Shown: positions 17,982-26,633, numbered from the stretch's first letter. The stretch is 64,000 nt of DNA from Microvirga terrae (GCF_013307435.2 NZ_CP102845.1:2117001-2181000); one strand, 5' to 3'. Made by a program: numbers and translations. The notes: generated from the letters alone by a model not told the origin.

Positions 17982-18064
17982 GTCATGGCCGGGCCCGTTC
18001 CCGGCCATGACGAACGGAAGAGTGCCTCACGTGGCGGGTTCGCCGGGACAAGCCCGACGACGGC
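17982..18064. repeat. GC-rich intergenic hairpin repeats before queA
   Basis: GTCATGGCCGGG and CCCGGCCATGAC (17982-18011) form a 12-base stem. A partial copy with CGCCGGGACAAGCCCG follows (to 18064). They belong to the same hairpin family as the cluster upstream of gyrA. Confidence 0.65.
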
Positions 18065-18102
18065 CGCGGGGAGCGGACCAAACGGCCCGGCAATCAGGAT
18101 CC

Positions 18103-19179
18103 ATGCGCGTCGATCTGTTCGATTTCGATCTTCCCGAAGACAGCATCGCGCTCCGCCCGGCGGAGCCGCGGGATGCCGCTCGCATGCTCGTGGTCCGGCC
18201 CGAGGCCGGTTTCGAGGACAGGATCGTTCGCGATCTGCCGGATCTGCTGCAGCCGGGCGACGTGCTCGTGCTCAACAACACCAAGGTCATACCCTCCCGG
18301 CTTTACGGCCTGCGCGTTCGCGGGGACACCGCCGCGCGGGTCGAGATCATGCTGCACAAGCGGGAGGGGGGCGACCGCTGGAGGGCTTTCGCCCGTCCGG
18401 CCAAGAAGCTCAATGTCGGCGACCGAATCCGCTTCGGGGACGAGTCCGAGAGCACGGCCTGCGAACTCGTGCGCCTCGACGCGGAGGTTGTGGAGAAGGG
18501 GGAGGGCGGCGATGTCGGCTTGCGCTTTTCCTTCGCCGGAGCCTTCCTGGATGAGGCGATCGCCCGGCTTGGGGAGTTGCCGCTGCCGCCCTACATCGCC
18601 GGAAAGCGACCGACCGACGACAAGGACCTGTCGGATTACCAGACCGTCTATGCCAGGGATGAGGGGGCAGTGGCAGCCCCGACGGCCGGCCTCCATTTCA
18701 CGGAGGATCTCTTCCGTCGCCTCGACGAACGCGGCATCGCCCGCCATTTCGTGACGCTCCATGTGGGGGCGGGCACGTTCCTGCCGGTGAAGGCCGATGA
18801 CACCGACGAGCACCGCATGCACGCCGAATGGGGTTCCGTCTCGGCGGAGACCGCTCGGGCCCTCAACGAGGCGCGGGCCCGGGGAGGGCGCATCGTGGCG
18901 GTCGGCACGACGTCCCTCCGGCTGCTGGAAAGCGCCGCCCAGGACGATGGGACGATCGCACCCTTCTCCGGCGATACCGCCATTTTCATTACGCCCGGCT
19001 ATCGCTTCAAGGCGGTGGACGTGTTGATGACCAATTTCCACCTCCCGCGCTCGACTCTCTTCATGCTGGTTTCCGCCTTTGCAGGGCTGGAATGCATGAA
19101 GACGGCCTATGCCCATGCGATCGAGACCGGCTATCGCTTCTACTCCTATGGCGATGGAAGCCTCCTCTACCGCCGCTGA
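18103..19179 (+). CDS. queA: S-adenosylmethionine:tRNA ribosyltransferase-isomerase
   Basis: A protein of 358 residues, the normal length. It transfers and isomerises the ribosyl moiety of SAM onto preQ1-modified tRNA to give epoxyqueuosine. Typical segments are [56 protein letters not shown] [24 protein letters not shown] and [17 protein letters not shown]. The frame is open 32 codons upstream, but homologues start at [11 protein letters not shown]. It is followed by tgt, the preceding step of the same pathway, so the two form a queuosine operon. Confidence 0.96.
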   Translation: MRVDLFDFDLPEDSIALRPAEPRDAARMLVVRPEAGFEDRIVRDLPDLLQPGDVLVLNNTKVIPSRLYGLRVRGDTAARVEIMLHKREGGDRWRAFARPAKKLNVGDRIRFGDESESTACELVRLDAEVVEKGEGGDVGLRFSFAGAFLDEAIARLGELPLPPYIAGKRPTDDKDLSDYQTVYARDEGAVAAPTAGLHFTEDLFRRLDERGIARHFVTLHVGAGTFLPVKADDTDEHRMHAEWGSVSAETARALNEARARGGRIVAVGTTSLRLLESAAQDDGTIAPFSGDTAIFITPGYRFKAVDVLMTNFHLPRSTLFMLVSAFAGLECMKTAYAHAIETGYRFYSYGDGSLLYRR

Positions 19180-19295
19180 GCCGCCTGCCGTCCCCGGCTC
19201 AGAAGGCCGGGCAGGGGCCATCGCCGAGGCGCGGCGGTTATGAATGGCCTTCCGTTGGCTGCGCTTCGACCGGGAACGACACAGAGAGTTTCTGA

Positions 19296-20477
19296 ATGAC
19301 CACCGAGAGCTTCACCTTCTCCGTCAACAAGACCGACGGCGCGGCGCGCAACGGCGAGATCCGGATGCCACGCGGCGTCATCCGCACGCCCGCCTTCATG
19401 CCGGTCGGTACGGCCGCCACCGTGAAGGCCATGTATCCCGACCAGGTGAAGGCGCTCGGCGCCGACGTGGTACTCGGCAACACCTATCACCTGATGCTCC
19501 GGCCCGGGGCGGAGCGCGTTGCCAGGCTCGGCGGGTTGCATCAATTCATGAACTGGCCCTATCCGATCCTGACCGATTCCGGCGGCTTTCAGGTCATGTC
19601 CCTGTCGGCCCTGCGCAAGATCGACGAGACCGGGGTGACCTTCCAGTCCCATATTGACGGCTCGACCCATGTGCTGACGCCGGAGCGCTCGATCGAGATT
19701 CAGGGCCTGCTCGGCTCCGACATCCAGATGCAGCTCGACGAATGCGTGAAGCTGCCTTGTTCCGACGAGGTGGCTGAAAAGGCCATGCGCCTGTCTCTGC
19801 GCTGGGCCGAGCGCTGCCGGGTGGCCTTCGGCGAGCAGCCCGGCAAGGCGATGTTCGGCATCGTCCAGGGAGGAGCCGTGGAGCGGCTGCGCATCGAGAG
19901 CGCCAGGGAACTCGCGGCGCTCGGCCTCAAAGGCTACGCTATCGGCGGTTTGGCGGTGGGCGAGCCGCAGGACGTGATGCTGCGCATGATCGAAACGGTC
20001 GAGCCGCATATGCCCCGAGAAAAGCCCCGCTATCTCATGGGGGTCGGCACGCCGGACGACATCGTCGAGGCGGTGCGCCGGGGTGTCGACATGTTCGACT
20101 GCGTCATGCCCACACGGGCCGGGCGCCACGGCCAGGTCTTCACCCGCCACGGCCGCATGAACCTGCGCAACGCCCGCTTCGCCGAGGATGTGAGGCCGCT
20201 CGATCCGGAATCGAAGTGCAGTGCCTCCAACACCTACAGCCGAGCCTATCTCCATCATCTCGTCCGCTCGAACGAGATCCTGGGCATGATGCTCCTGACC
20301 TGGAACAACCTGGCGTATTACCAGGAACTCATGGCCGGGTTGCGCAAGGCGATCGCCGAGGGCAGGCTTGACGATTATATCGGTGAGGTCAAGGAAGGAT
20401 GGGCGAGGGGCGAGCGGGACAGCAAGGCGGAGATCGGCCAGCACGCCGACAACGTGGCCATGGGGGCGGAGGGTTGA
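19296..20477 (+). CDS. tgt: tRNA-guanine transglycosylase with degenerate zinc site
   Basis: A protein of 393 residues. It exchanges the wobble guanine for preQ1 in GUN-anticodon tRNAs. The catalytic segments are intact: [12 protein letters not shown] (general acid Asp), GIVQGG, the GGLAVGE loop and [16 protein letters not shown] (nucleophile Asp). The zinc-binding CxCxxC of most bacterial enzymes is degenerate: the stretch before YSRAYLHH reads ESKCSASNT, leaving one cysteine with serines at the other two places. The histidine in AYLHH is retained. ATG 19296 has only weak upstream purines. It is downstream of queA and ends 142 bases before a tRNA-Lys gene. Confidence 0.96.
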   Translation: MTTESFTFSVNKTDGAARNGEIRMPRGVIRTPAFMPVGTAATVKAMYPDQVKALGADVVLGNTYHLMLRPGAERVARLGGLHQFMNWPYPILTDSGGFQVMSLSALRKIDETGVTFQSHIDGSTHVLTPERSIEIQGLLGSDIQMQLDECVKLPCSDEVAEKAMRLSLRWAERCRVAFGEQPGKAMFGIVQGGAVERLRIESARELAALGLKGYAIGGLAVGEPQDVMLRMIETVEPHMPREKPRYLMGVGTPDDIVEAVRRGVDMFDCVMPTRAGRHGQVFTRHGRMNLRNARFAEDVRPLDPESKCSASNTYSRAYLHHLVRSNEILGMMLLTWNNLAYYQELMAGLRKAIAEGRLDDYIGEVKEGWARGERDSKAEIGQHADNVAMGAEG

Positions 20478-20619
20478 TCGGCCGGCGCAGGCCTCTTCCC
20501 GCCTGTAACCATTGGCCGAAACACCCCTCTTCCGGTACAGCGCCCGAGGTTTTGCCCTCCCGGCAAGGCTTTTCCATTGACCCGACGCACGATAGCCCCT
20601 ATCTCGGGCTCACCCCTGG

Positions 20620-20695
20620 GAGCGCGTAGCTCAGCCGGTAGAGCATCTGACTTTTAATCAGAGGGTCCTGGGTTCGAGTCCCAGCGCGCTCACCA
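20620..20695 (+). tRNA. tRNA-Lys (anticodon TTT)
   Basis: A 76-base tRNA. The acceptor arms GAGCGCG and CGCGCTC pair, and the anticodon stem TCTGA/TCAGA encloses CTTTTAA (anticodon TTT). The T-arm is CTGGGTTCGAGTCCCAG and CCA is encoded. It marks the right end of the conserved housekeeping block. tRNA genes are common integration sites, and accessory DNA begins just beyond it. Confidence 0.98.
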
Positions 20696-21061
20696 AGTCC
20701 TATCAAGCACTTAGATGCTGATTGGTTTTGGTCCTGCTTCCCAGAAAACCGGATTGGGAAGCGCATGGGAAGCAAGCTCAACTAAATGAGCTTTTCCACG
20801 CTGTCGCATCGGTTCACCCGCAGGTCGAACCTGACTGCCAGAATCAGCAAACGTCAGGAAGCAGCCAGAGAGCGGACCTTGTTACGGTCGCGCTGAATGC
20901 CTCAGATTGACCCCAACCGGACCTTAGACCTGGTGGGAAAATGACGTTGAGCGTCCCGAACTGTCAGCCCAGTGTCCCAGGAACGGGTCGTGAATGCCGC
21001 ATTTCCGAACCGAAAACGGGTTCTAATCCCGTGGACGCGGGGTAGACCAGGGAGCACTTCG
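20696..21061. other. Non-coding spacer between tRNA-Lys and the accessory region
   Basis: No credible gene is seen. It holds one copy of the TTGACCC/CGGACCTT dispersed motif (20907-20926). I see no repeat of the tRNA 3' end here or elsewhere in the window that would mark an attachment site. Confidence 0.6.
20907..20926 (+). repeat. Dispersed TTGACCC-GCGGAC motif, copy 1
   Basis: TTGACCCCAACCGGACCTTA lies in intergenic DNA downstream of tRNA-Lys. It is one of six related copies, all in the same orientation. Confidence 0.45.
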
Positions 21062-21975
21062 ATGGAAACACGCATCGACGAGATCGGAGATGGCATCTAC
21101 TGTTTCTCGACTTACGTGCCTGACATCGTGCCGCCAGCCGGATTTACGTTCAATCAGTTCCTCGTCGTCGGGGAGGAGCCGCTCCTGTTCCACGCCGGAC
21201 TGCGGAAGATGTTCCCGCTTGTGTCCAAAGCCGTGTCCCGGATCATGCCAGTGCAGGACCTACGCTGGATTACGTTTGGCCACTACGAAGCCGACGAATG
21301 CGGCGCTATGAACGAATGGCTGGCCGTGGCCCCGAACGCGCAGGTCGCGCACGGAATGACGGGATGCTGGTGTCGCTGAATGACATGGCCGATCGTGCGC
21401 CGCGTGTGCTGTCGAATGGCGAGGTGATCGACATCGGCGGCAAGCGGATCCGGTACATCGACACGCCGCATGTGCCGCACGGCTGGGATGCCGGCGTGAT
21501 CTTTGAGGAGACCAGCCGAACGTTGTTCTGCGGCGATCTCTTCACGCATCTGGGCAACGGCCCTGCGCTCACCGAAAGCGACATCGTGGGCCCGGCACTT
21601 GCGGCCGAGGACATCTTCTACGACACGAGCCTCGGGCCGAGCATCGCACCGACCGTTCGCCGGCTGGCCGACCTTGCCCCACGCGCTCTGGCCCTGATGC
21701 ACGGCTCGTCCTTCGTGGGCGACACGGTTGGGGCTCTGCACGACCTGGCAAGCGCTTACGATGGCCGCCTGCGTGCGGCGATGGCGGGGCGTCGGCCTGA
21801 CATCAACGATCCCAGGTCGTCACCCACAGCGCCCCGACGAGGACGATGTTCAGGCACGTCATCCCGGCGAGGAAGCCGAGGGCGGCACCCGGACCGCTCC
21901 ACTCGATCAGGACTGCGCCGAGAGAGGGCGAGAGCGCCTGGGCGAGCAGGCTGGGCATCGCCAGCCTGCCCATGA
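21062..21975 (+). pseudogene. Metallo-beta-lactamase-fold hydrolase (ROO/Odp-like), frameshifted
   Basis: METRIDEIGDGIYCFSTYVP starts a protein like the single-domain, flavodiiron-related (Odp-type) metallo-beta-lactamase-fold family: FTFNQFLVVGEEPLLFHAG, ITFGHYEADECGAMNEWL, then TPHVPHGWDAGVIFEETSRT, LFCGDLFTHLGNGPALTESD and ALMHGSSF. The frame closes at TGA 21377 after GMTGCWCR, but the rest of the protein continues one frame over from MLVSLND (21364). A single base is missing near 21362. The second half also runs past its expected end into the 3' end of the convergent MFS gene, with no stop until 21975. Both features suggest a decayed or joined gene, although the frameshift could be an assembly error. 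Confidence 0.8.
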
Positions 21976-23035
21976 GCGACGCGTACCCCTCCGCTCCGAA
22001 CAGTGCGAGCGGCAGGGTTCCCTTCGCGATCGAGCCGATGCCATTGCCCGCACCGTACAGCGCCAAGGCAAGCGCCAGGATCGGGAACCCGAGGAACAGC
22101 AGCACGGCCCCGCACGCAACGAGGGTGACGGAGGCTGCCATGGTCCAGATCGGATGGTAGTGGCGACCGAAGGTCATCTCGACGATGCGGGCGCCGACCT
22201 GCGACGGGCCGACCAGCGCACCGAGCGCGACGGCGGCAGCAAGGCCGAGCCCCCGTGCCTGGAGGAAGGTGAGCAGGTGCACTCCGATCATGGAGGCGGT
22301 CATGGCTCCGAGGGTGAGGATCATGGCAAGGAGCATGAACGCGCGCGTCCGTCGGGTTCCGGTCAGGTGGGCAGGAGACGTTTGCCCTGGCTTCGCGCCG
22401 GAGGCCTTGCCGCCACCTGCGGGCGCCCCGATGCCGGGTATGACGAAGGCGTGCAGCGGAAGGCATACGAGCAGATGGATCGCGGCATAGGCCGCACAGG
22501 CGCCGCGCCAGCCGAAGTGCTCGACGAGCCAGGCGCTGAATGGCCAGCAGACCGTGCTGGCGAAGCCGCCCCACAGGGTCAGGGTGGTGATCGCGCGCCG
22601 GGCATCCTTGCCGTACAGGCGGCCCAGCGTGGCGAATCCCGCGTCGTAGAGGCCCGATCCCATGCCGACGCCCATGACGAGCCAAGCCATCAGGTAGACC
22701 GGAAGGCTATAGGCGAGCGCCAGCGTCGCGTGTCCGGCCGCGAGCATGACCGAGCTGCCGACGAGGACCGGACGGCCGCCCTTCGCATCGATGGTGCGCC
22801 CGACCCGGGGCGCGACCAGCCCGGCCGCGAGCAGTCCGACGGACAGCCCGGCCACGACCCAGCCGAGCGACCATCCGGTGTCGGCGGCGATCGGCTTGGC
22901 GAGCACGGCCGGCAGGTAGAAGGACGATCCCCAGGCGAGGATCTGCGTGATCCCGAGGGCGGAGATGACCACCCTCGGGTTCTGTTTCGGCATGGCGGAT
23001 TCGCTCGCTAGGGACTCGCTCACCGGATTCGACAC
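21803..23035 (-). CDS. MFS transporter of a putative metalloid-resistance cluster
   Basis: A protein of 410 residues with twelve predicted membrane helices in two halves, separated by a Gly/Lys-rich cytoplasmic loop (about 205-230). The motif A-like segment GRTIDAKGGRPVL follows helix 2. It lies nine bases downstream of the flavoprotein gene on the same strand and behind an ArsR-type regulator, so it probably exports a metalloid or a metalloid conjugate. This is inference from context only. The 3' end overlaps the unterminated reading frame of the convergent pseudogene. An alternative start is MPKQNPRVV, 14 residues in. Confidence 0.85.
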   Translation of the reverse strand: MSNPVSESLASESAMPKQNPRVVISALGITQILAWGSSFYLPAVLAKPIAADTGWSLGWVVAGLSVGLLAAGLVAPRVGRTIDAKGGRPVLVGSSVMLAAGHATLALAYSLPVYLMAWLVMGVGMGSGLYDAGFATLGRLYGKDARRAITTLTLWGGFASTVCWPFSAWLVEHFGWRGACAAYAAIHLLVCLPLHAFVIPGIGAPAGGGKASGAKPGQTSPAHLTGTRRTRAFMLLAMILTLGAMTASMIGVHLLTFLQARGLGLAAAVALGALVGPSQVGARIVEMTFGRHYHPIWTMAASVTLVACGAVLLFLGFPILALALALYGAGNGIGSIAKGTLPLALFGAEGYASLMGRLAMPSLLAQALSPSLGAVLIEWSGPGAALGFLAGMTCLNIVLVGALWVTTWDR

Positions 23036-23044
23036 GGGCCGATC

Positions 23045-24475
23045 TCAGCAGCAGCCCACAGGCTCTGCAACCTTCTCCGGCGTCTTCGCGGGTCCGCAGC
23101 CACAGCCCGACTGGCCCGCCGCCTTGGCCTCGGCATCCGCGACGCAGCAGGCATCGACCTGCGCTGGGGCGGCGCCGCCGCAGCATCCCGAGGATGCCGT
23201 TGCTCTATCTGCGGGGATGTTGGTCGAGCACACACCCGTCTCCGGCAGCACGAGGTGGATGTCGTCAGCCGCCGCAAGATCGCCGGCGATGGCCGCCACA
23301 ACGGACCGGACCTGCTCGTAGCCCGTGAGCATCAGGAAGGTAGGGGCACGGCCATACGACTTGATGCCAACCGTGTAGAAGCCCGGCTCCGGGTGGGCGA
23401 GTTCGCGGTGGCCATGCGGCGGCACCGATCCGCAGGAGTGCAGGTTCGGGTCGATCAGCGGCCCGAGCGCCTTCGAGCTTTCCAGCCACGGGTCGAGGTC
23501 GAGCCGCAGCTCGCGGGTCAGGTTGAGGTCGGGGCGTTGTCCGGTCGACACCACGATCCGGTCGACCGGGCCGATCTCGCGGATGCCCTGCGGCGTCTCG
23601 CCATCGACGGTGACCTGATTGCCATCGGCCCTGACGCGGACCACGGAGAAACCGGAGACCAGCGTGAGCCGTCCGCTATCAACGAGGGCCTTGAGGCTCG
23701 AACCGAGCTCGCCGCGGGCCGGAAGCTGGTCGGCGCTTCCGCCGCCGTACACGCGCATCAGGTTCTCGCCGCGGGTCGCCCACACGATGGACGTTTCGGG
23801 ATTGCGCTCCGCGAGCCGGGCGAGGTCGAGCAGGACGTTGGCGGCCGAATGCCCGGCACCCACGACGAGCGTTGTCTTGCCCTCGTAGGCAGCGCGGTCG
23901 CGCCCGAGCACGTCCGGGATGCCATAGGCGATGTTTGCCGCATTCTCCGCCTCGCCCTCGGCGAGGATGCCGCCCGCGCCGAGGGGATTGGGAACCGTCC
24001 ATGTGCCGGAGGCGTCAATCACCGCCCGGGCGCGGTCGCGCCGGATCGCGCCGTTGCCGTTCGAGACGGCCAGCACGAAGGGCTTGGTCTCGCGGCCCTT
24101 GCTGAGCACCTTGTCGGCTCCTTGCCGGGTGATCGCCTTCACCGTGGCTCCCGTCTCGATCACCGCCGCCATTTCCGGCGTTTCGGCCAGAGGCGTGAGG
24201 TAGGCCTCGTATAGGTCCGATCCCGTCGGCATGACCTTCCCGGGCGGCTCCCGCCAGCCATGGGACTGGAGCAGGGCGCGGGCCGCTGTGTCGGTGTTGT
24301 ACTCCCACGGCGAGAACAGGCGGACGTGGCCCCAGTCTCTTACGTTGGCGCCGACGGTGGCTCCGGCCTCGTAGACCTTTACGGGCAGGCCACGCTGGAT
24401 GAGATGGGCAGCGGCGGCCAAACCGACCGGGCCCGCGCCGATGATGGCAACGGGAAGGTTATCGAGCGTGGTCAT
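23045..24475 (-). CDS. FAD/NAD(P)-dependent flavoprotein with Cys-rich tail (ArsO-like)
   Basis: A protein of 476 residues. The N-terminal FAD Rossmann motif is AIIGAGPVGLAAAAHL (about 10-25). The second dinucleotide motif, VVGAGHSAANVLLDLA (about 205-220), is as in flavin monooxygenases. A TGQRPDLNL-type segment follows. The last ~60 residues hold repeated CysCys pairs (GCCGG, DACCV, SGCGCG, VGCC), a likely soft-metal or metalloid binding tail not usual for this fold. It is flanked by a DUF1127 gene 15 bases upstream and the MFS gene downstream, under an ArsR-type regulator. An oxidoreductase acting in arsenic or related metalloid resistance is inferred; the substrate is unknown. Confidence 0.82.
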   Translation of the reverse strand: MTTLDNLPVAIIGAGPVGLAAAAHLIQRGLPVKVYEAGATVGANVRDWGHVRLFSPWEYNTDTAARALLQSHGWREPPGKVMPTGSDLYEAYLTPLAETPEMAAVIETGATVKAITRQGADKVLSKGRETKPFVLAVSNGNGAIRRDRARAVIDASGTWTVPNPLGAGGILAEGEAENAANIAYGIPDVLGRDRAAYEGKTTLVVGAGHSAANVLLDLARLAERNPETSIVWATRGENLMRVYGGGSADQLPARGELGSSLKALVDSGRLTLVSGFSVVRVRADGNQVTVDGETPQGIREIGPVDRIVVSTGQRPDLNLTRELRLDLDPWLESSKALGPLIDPNLHSCGSVPPHGHRELAHPEPGFYTVGIKSYGRAPTFLMLTGYEQVRSVVAAIAGDLAAADDIHLVLPETGVCSTNIPADRATASSGCCGGAAPAQVDACCVADAEAKAAGQSGCGCGPAKTPEKVAEPVGCC

Positions 24476-24490
24476 GGGAGGACTCCTTGG

Positions 24491-24745
24491 TCAGCAGCAG
24501 GAAGCAGGGCGGGGAGCGAAGCCGTCGCGGACGCGCTCGACGAAGACGCGCCCCTGGCAGCAGAGGACCTTGAGCATCCGCGAGGGATCGCGGTGGCGCG
24601 GCTGGGCCAGGACGGCGAGGACGTCCGCCCGCTCGAGGCCGATGTCGCGCAGGAGATGGTCGTCCAGTTCGCCGAGGGCGACGACATGCCGACGGTTCCG
24701 GGCCACGCGAGCGAGATGGAGCATGAAGGGTAGGAAGCCAGCCAT
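24491..24745 (-). CDS. DUF1127 small protein with C-terminal CysCys motifs
   Basis: A protein of 84 residues from ATG 24745, preceded by the strong ribosome-binding site AAGGAGAG. The centre holds the DUF1127 pattern LGELDDHLLRDIGLERADV. The C-terminal extension has VLCCQG and ends in ASCC, echoing the cysteine pairs of the neighbouring flavoprotein and ArsR protein. Two other frames over this stretch are open but lack family resemblance. It is the first gene after the operator-like palindrome at 24762. The function is unknown; a metalloid-binding or regulatory role is a guess. Confidence 0.72.
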   Translation of the reverse strand: MAGFLPFMLHLARVARNRRHVVALGELDDHLLRDIGLERADVLAVLAQPRHRDPSRMLKVLCCQGRVFVERVRDGFAPRPASCC

Positions 24746-24761
24746 TTGTCTCTCCTTTTCA

Positions 24762-24783
24762 TATTTCCGGTAGTATCGAAATA
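24762..24783. promoter_or_regulatory. Operator-like palindrome upstream of the DUF1127/flavoprotein/MFS operon
   Basis: On the minus strand it reads TATTTCGATACTACCGGAAATA, an imperfect palindrome (TATTTC...GGAAATA). It is 15 of 22 bases identical to the element upstream of the arsR-type gene and lies 17 bases before the DUF1127 start, so it is a likely ArsR binding site. Confidence 0.6.
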
Positions 24784-24798
24784 TCGGGCAAAAAATGA

Positions 24799-25116
24799 TC
24801 AGGCGGCGTTCTCCGCCCGGGTCGAGCATCCGGCGTCGGCGCAGCACTCGTCGGCCAGGAAACCGATGAGGCCGTTCATCGCTGGGTAGCTGGCCCGGCA
24901 AATCAGAGTGGTGGCCTGCCGCTCCTGCGTCACCAACCCGGTCAGCAGGAGCCGCTGGAGGTGATGCGAGAGCGTCGACGGCGGAATGCCGAGGCGTTCC
25001 TGGATCTGCCCGACCGGCAGGCCGGCCTCTCCGGCCCGGACCAGCGTGCAGTAGACCTGGAGCCGCGTGGTGTTCCCGAGCGCTTCGAGCTGCTTGGCGG
25101 CTTGTTCGATGTTCAT
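24799..25116 (-). CDS. ArsR-family metalloid-responsive repressor
   Basis: A protein of 105 residues: MNIEQAAKQLEALGNTTRLQVYCTL, then the winged helix with LPVGQIQERLGIPPSTLSHHLQRLLLTGLV. C-terminal cysteines in ADECCADAGC are placed like those of CysCys-type ArsR proteins that sense As(III)/Sb(III). The frame is open to 25164, but that extension would run through the palindrome at 25156-25177, so ATG 25116 is chosen. It heads the leftward cluster DUF1127 - flavoprotein - MFS after a 53-base spacer with a second palindrome. Autorepression and control of the cluster are inferred. Confidence 0.88.
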   Translation of the reverse strand: MNIEQAAKQLEALGNTTRLQVYCTLVRAGEAGLPVGQIQERLGIPPSTLSHHLQRLLLTGLVTQERQATTLICRASYPAMNGLIGFLADECCADAGCSTRAENAA

Positions 25117-25155
25117 GGAAATAAGATGCAGGGGTCCGCTGCGCAGGTCAAGCAT

Positions 25156-25177
25156 TACTTCCATAATCGTCGAAATA
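25156..25177. promoter_or_regulatory. Operator-like palindrome upstream of the arsR-type gene
   Basis: On the minus strand it reads TATTTCGACGATTATGGAAGTA, matching the element at 24762-24783 in both half sites. It sits 40 bases upstream of the arsR-type ATG, as expected for autoregulation. Confidence 0.55.
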
Positions 25178-25480
25178 GGAGGCAGCCTGGTATGGACCGT
25201 GAGGATACTGTCCGTGAAGCCCCCGACAGCGGACCCTCACACGGCCATGCCCGCGGCTCAGCTTGACCCAGCGCGGACTTTTCACCCAAACTCGGTGATC
25301 GGTTCAGGCGGCTTGTAGAACCTGCACCAAAGTGCGAGCGAAGGTCCCGCTTGCCTGTAGAATTGCCCGCTCAACCCTTGGCTGTTCAAGCAGCCAAGGG
25401 CCGTGGTGAGCTTCCATGTCGACCTGTGGATCGGAAAGACGCTCGGGCCGGACTATCAGGCCGACGGCAGGAGCCGGCGA
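25178..25480. other. Intergenic spacer
   Basis: No gene is seen. A copy of the dispersed TTGACCC/GCGGAC motif lies at 25263-25281. Confidence 0.55.
25263..25281 (+). repeat. Dispersed TTGACCC-GCGGAC motif, copy 2
   Basis: TTGACCCAGCGCGGACTTT; this is one of the two copies closest to the consensus. It is intergenic. Confidence 0.5.
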
Positions 25481-26299
25481 TCAGCGCCTTCCACCATTGC
25501 CGCCGCCGTTCCCACCACCATTCCCATTGCCGCCTCGATCGCCGCCGTCACCCGCGTTGCCGTTGCCGCCACCTGGATTGGACGGATCGGTGCCCTTCAC
25601 GTCGGTACTGGTATTGTCGGCGGGCTCCGATCCATTGCCGAGGCCGTTGTTGTTGCCTGGCCCCTGACCGTTTCCGTTGCCCGGTCCGTTGCCATTGCCA
25701 TTGCCGCCGGATCCTGCCGACCCGCGGCTGCCATTGCCGCTCGAGCCTCCGATGCCACCGCTGCTGCCGGCCGGGCTGCTGCCACCAGCAGAGCTCCCGC
25801 CGATGGAAGCGCCAGCCGATGCCTCTCCAGACGCGGCCCCGGCGAGGCCTCCGGCTACTGATCGTCCGGCTGCACTACCGGAACCCGAGTTCCCGACTGC
25901 GCCTGCCATAGCGCTGCCGGAGGAGGTCGCACTCCTGCCCGTCACGGAACCAGCGATTGCAGGAGAACCCGCCGCGGATCGCGCTGAAGTGCCGGCCGTG
26001 ACCGAGTTGGTGCCAGAGCCGAAGAGCCGATCCAGGAACGATGCTCCAGGCGCCCCGATGGATCCGGTCGTCTCAGCTCTGGCCTCCTGGTTTACCGCAC
26101 GTCGTGCCTGCGGAAGGATCGCGCATCGGCAGACTTCCTGGCCCTGGACGATGCGGAGGCGGCAGTTGCCGTACATGGATGCATTGGCAACGGCAGGCTG
26201 GCATTGTTGGCCTGACCTGGGCATCTGGGCCTGAACGGAGGCCGACGTGGCAAGAAACAGGGTCATCGCTGACAAAGCGAGAGCGTGCGAACGCTTCAT
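25481..26299 (-). CDS. Secreted Gly/Ser/Asn-rich low-complexity protein
   Basis: A protein of 272 residues. The signal peptide is MKRSHALALSAMTLFLATSA with cleavage near SVQAQ. A short folded-looking N-terminal part has four cysteines (QQCQPAV, GNCRLRI, VCRCAI), enough for two disulfides. From about residue 80 the sequence is Ala/Gly/Ser-rich, and after ~185 it is almost only Gly and Asn (GNGNGNGPGN-type repeats) with an acidic patch, ending GGNGGRR. It is likely exported and intrinsically disordered, perhaps surface-associated. No family is recognised and no secretion partner is adjacent. The repeats make this stretch prone to assembly and replication length changes. Confidence 0.75.
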   Translation of the reverse strand: MKRSHALALSAMTLFLATSASVQAQMPRSGQQCQPAVANASMYGNCRLRIVQGQEVCRCAILPQARRAVNQEARAETTGSIGAPGASFLDRLFGSGTNSVTAGTSARSAAGSPAIAGSVTGRSATSSGSAMAGAVGNSGSGSAAGRSVAGGLAGAASGEASAGASIGGSSAGGSSPAGSSGGIGGSSGNGSRGSAGSGGNGNGNGPGNGNGQGPGNNNGLGNGSEPADNTSTDVKGTDPSNPGGGNGNAGDGGDRGGNGNGGGNGGGNGGRR

Positions 26300-26633
26300 G
26301 GTTCACCTTACAAGAGAGTACTAATGGAGGCTGATCGCAGAAGAGCGGCTCAGGTTGCTAGATGACGCCCAACCAAGAACATGGTTCCGGCGCATCCTTA
26401 GAAATATTTTCAGATGATATGTGAATATGCCTGCGCCTGTTAACGGATAGACAATCTTTATACCTGCCCGCACCTCGGCTTTAGCCTGTCCTTCGAGCGC
26501 GAACTAAAGGAAAGCCCCTAATAGTCTTCAACTATCAGGGGCAAGCAATACCCGACGGGACGCTGATTTGGCCCAACCGGCGAACGATCCTATAGCCAAC
26601 TCAGTTCCACGGCTTACCTGGAGAGGGAGCGGG
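26300..26633. other. AT-richer intergenic region with a terminator
   Basis: No gene is seen. The middle (about 26390-26470) is clearly richer in A+T than its surroundings. The leftward terminator of the transglutaminase-like gene is at 26504-26542. Confidence 0.6.
26504..26542 (-). terminator. Rho-independent terminator of the transglutaminase-like gene
   Basis: On the minus strand GCCCCTGATAG pairs with CTATTAGGGGC (one mismatch) across a seven-base loop and is followed by TTTCCTTT. It lies about 90 bases past the stop at 26634. Confidence 0.75.

Noticed and set aside
20599..20781. A 60-residue open frame antisense to tRNA-Lys (AGTRTQDPLIKSQMLYRLSY).
   Set aside because: This peptide is a known kind of false annotation that arises from the complement of tRNA genes; the tRNA explains the sequence.
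21019..21035. ACGGG-TTCTAAT-CCCGT, resembling a tRNA T-arm and therefore a possible attachment-site remnant.
   Set aside because: The loop breaks the T-loop consensus, no acceptor stem or CCA follows, and it does not match the tRNA-Lys 3' end.
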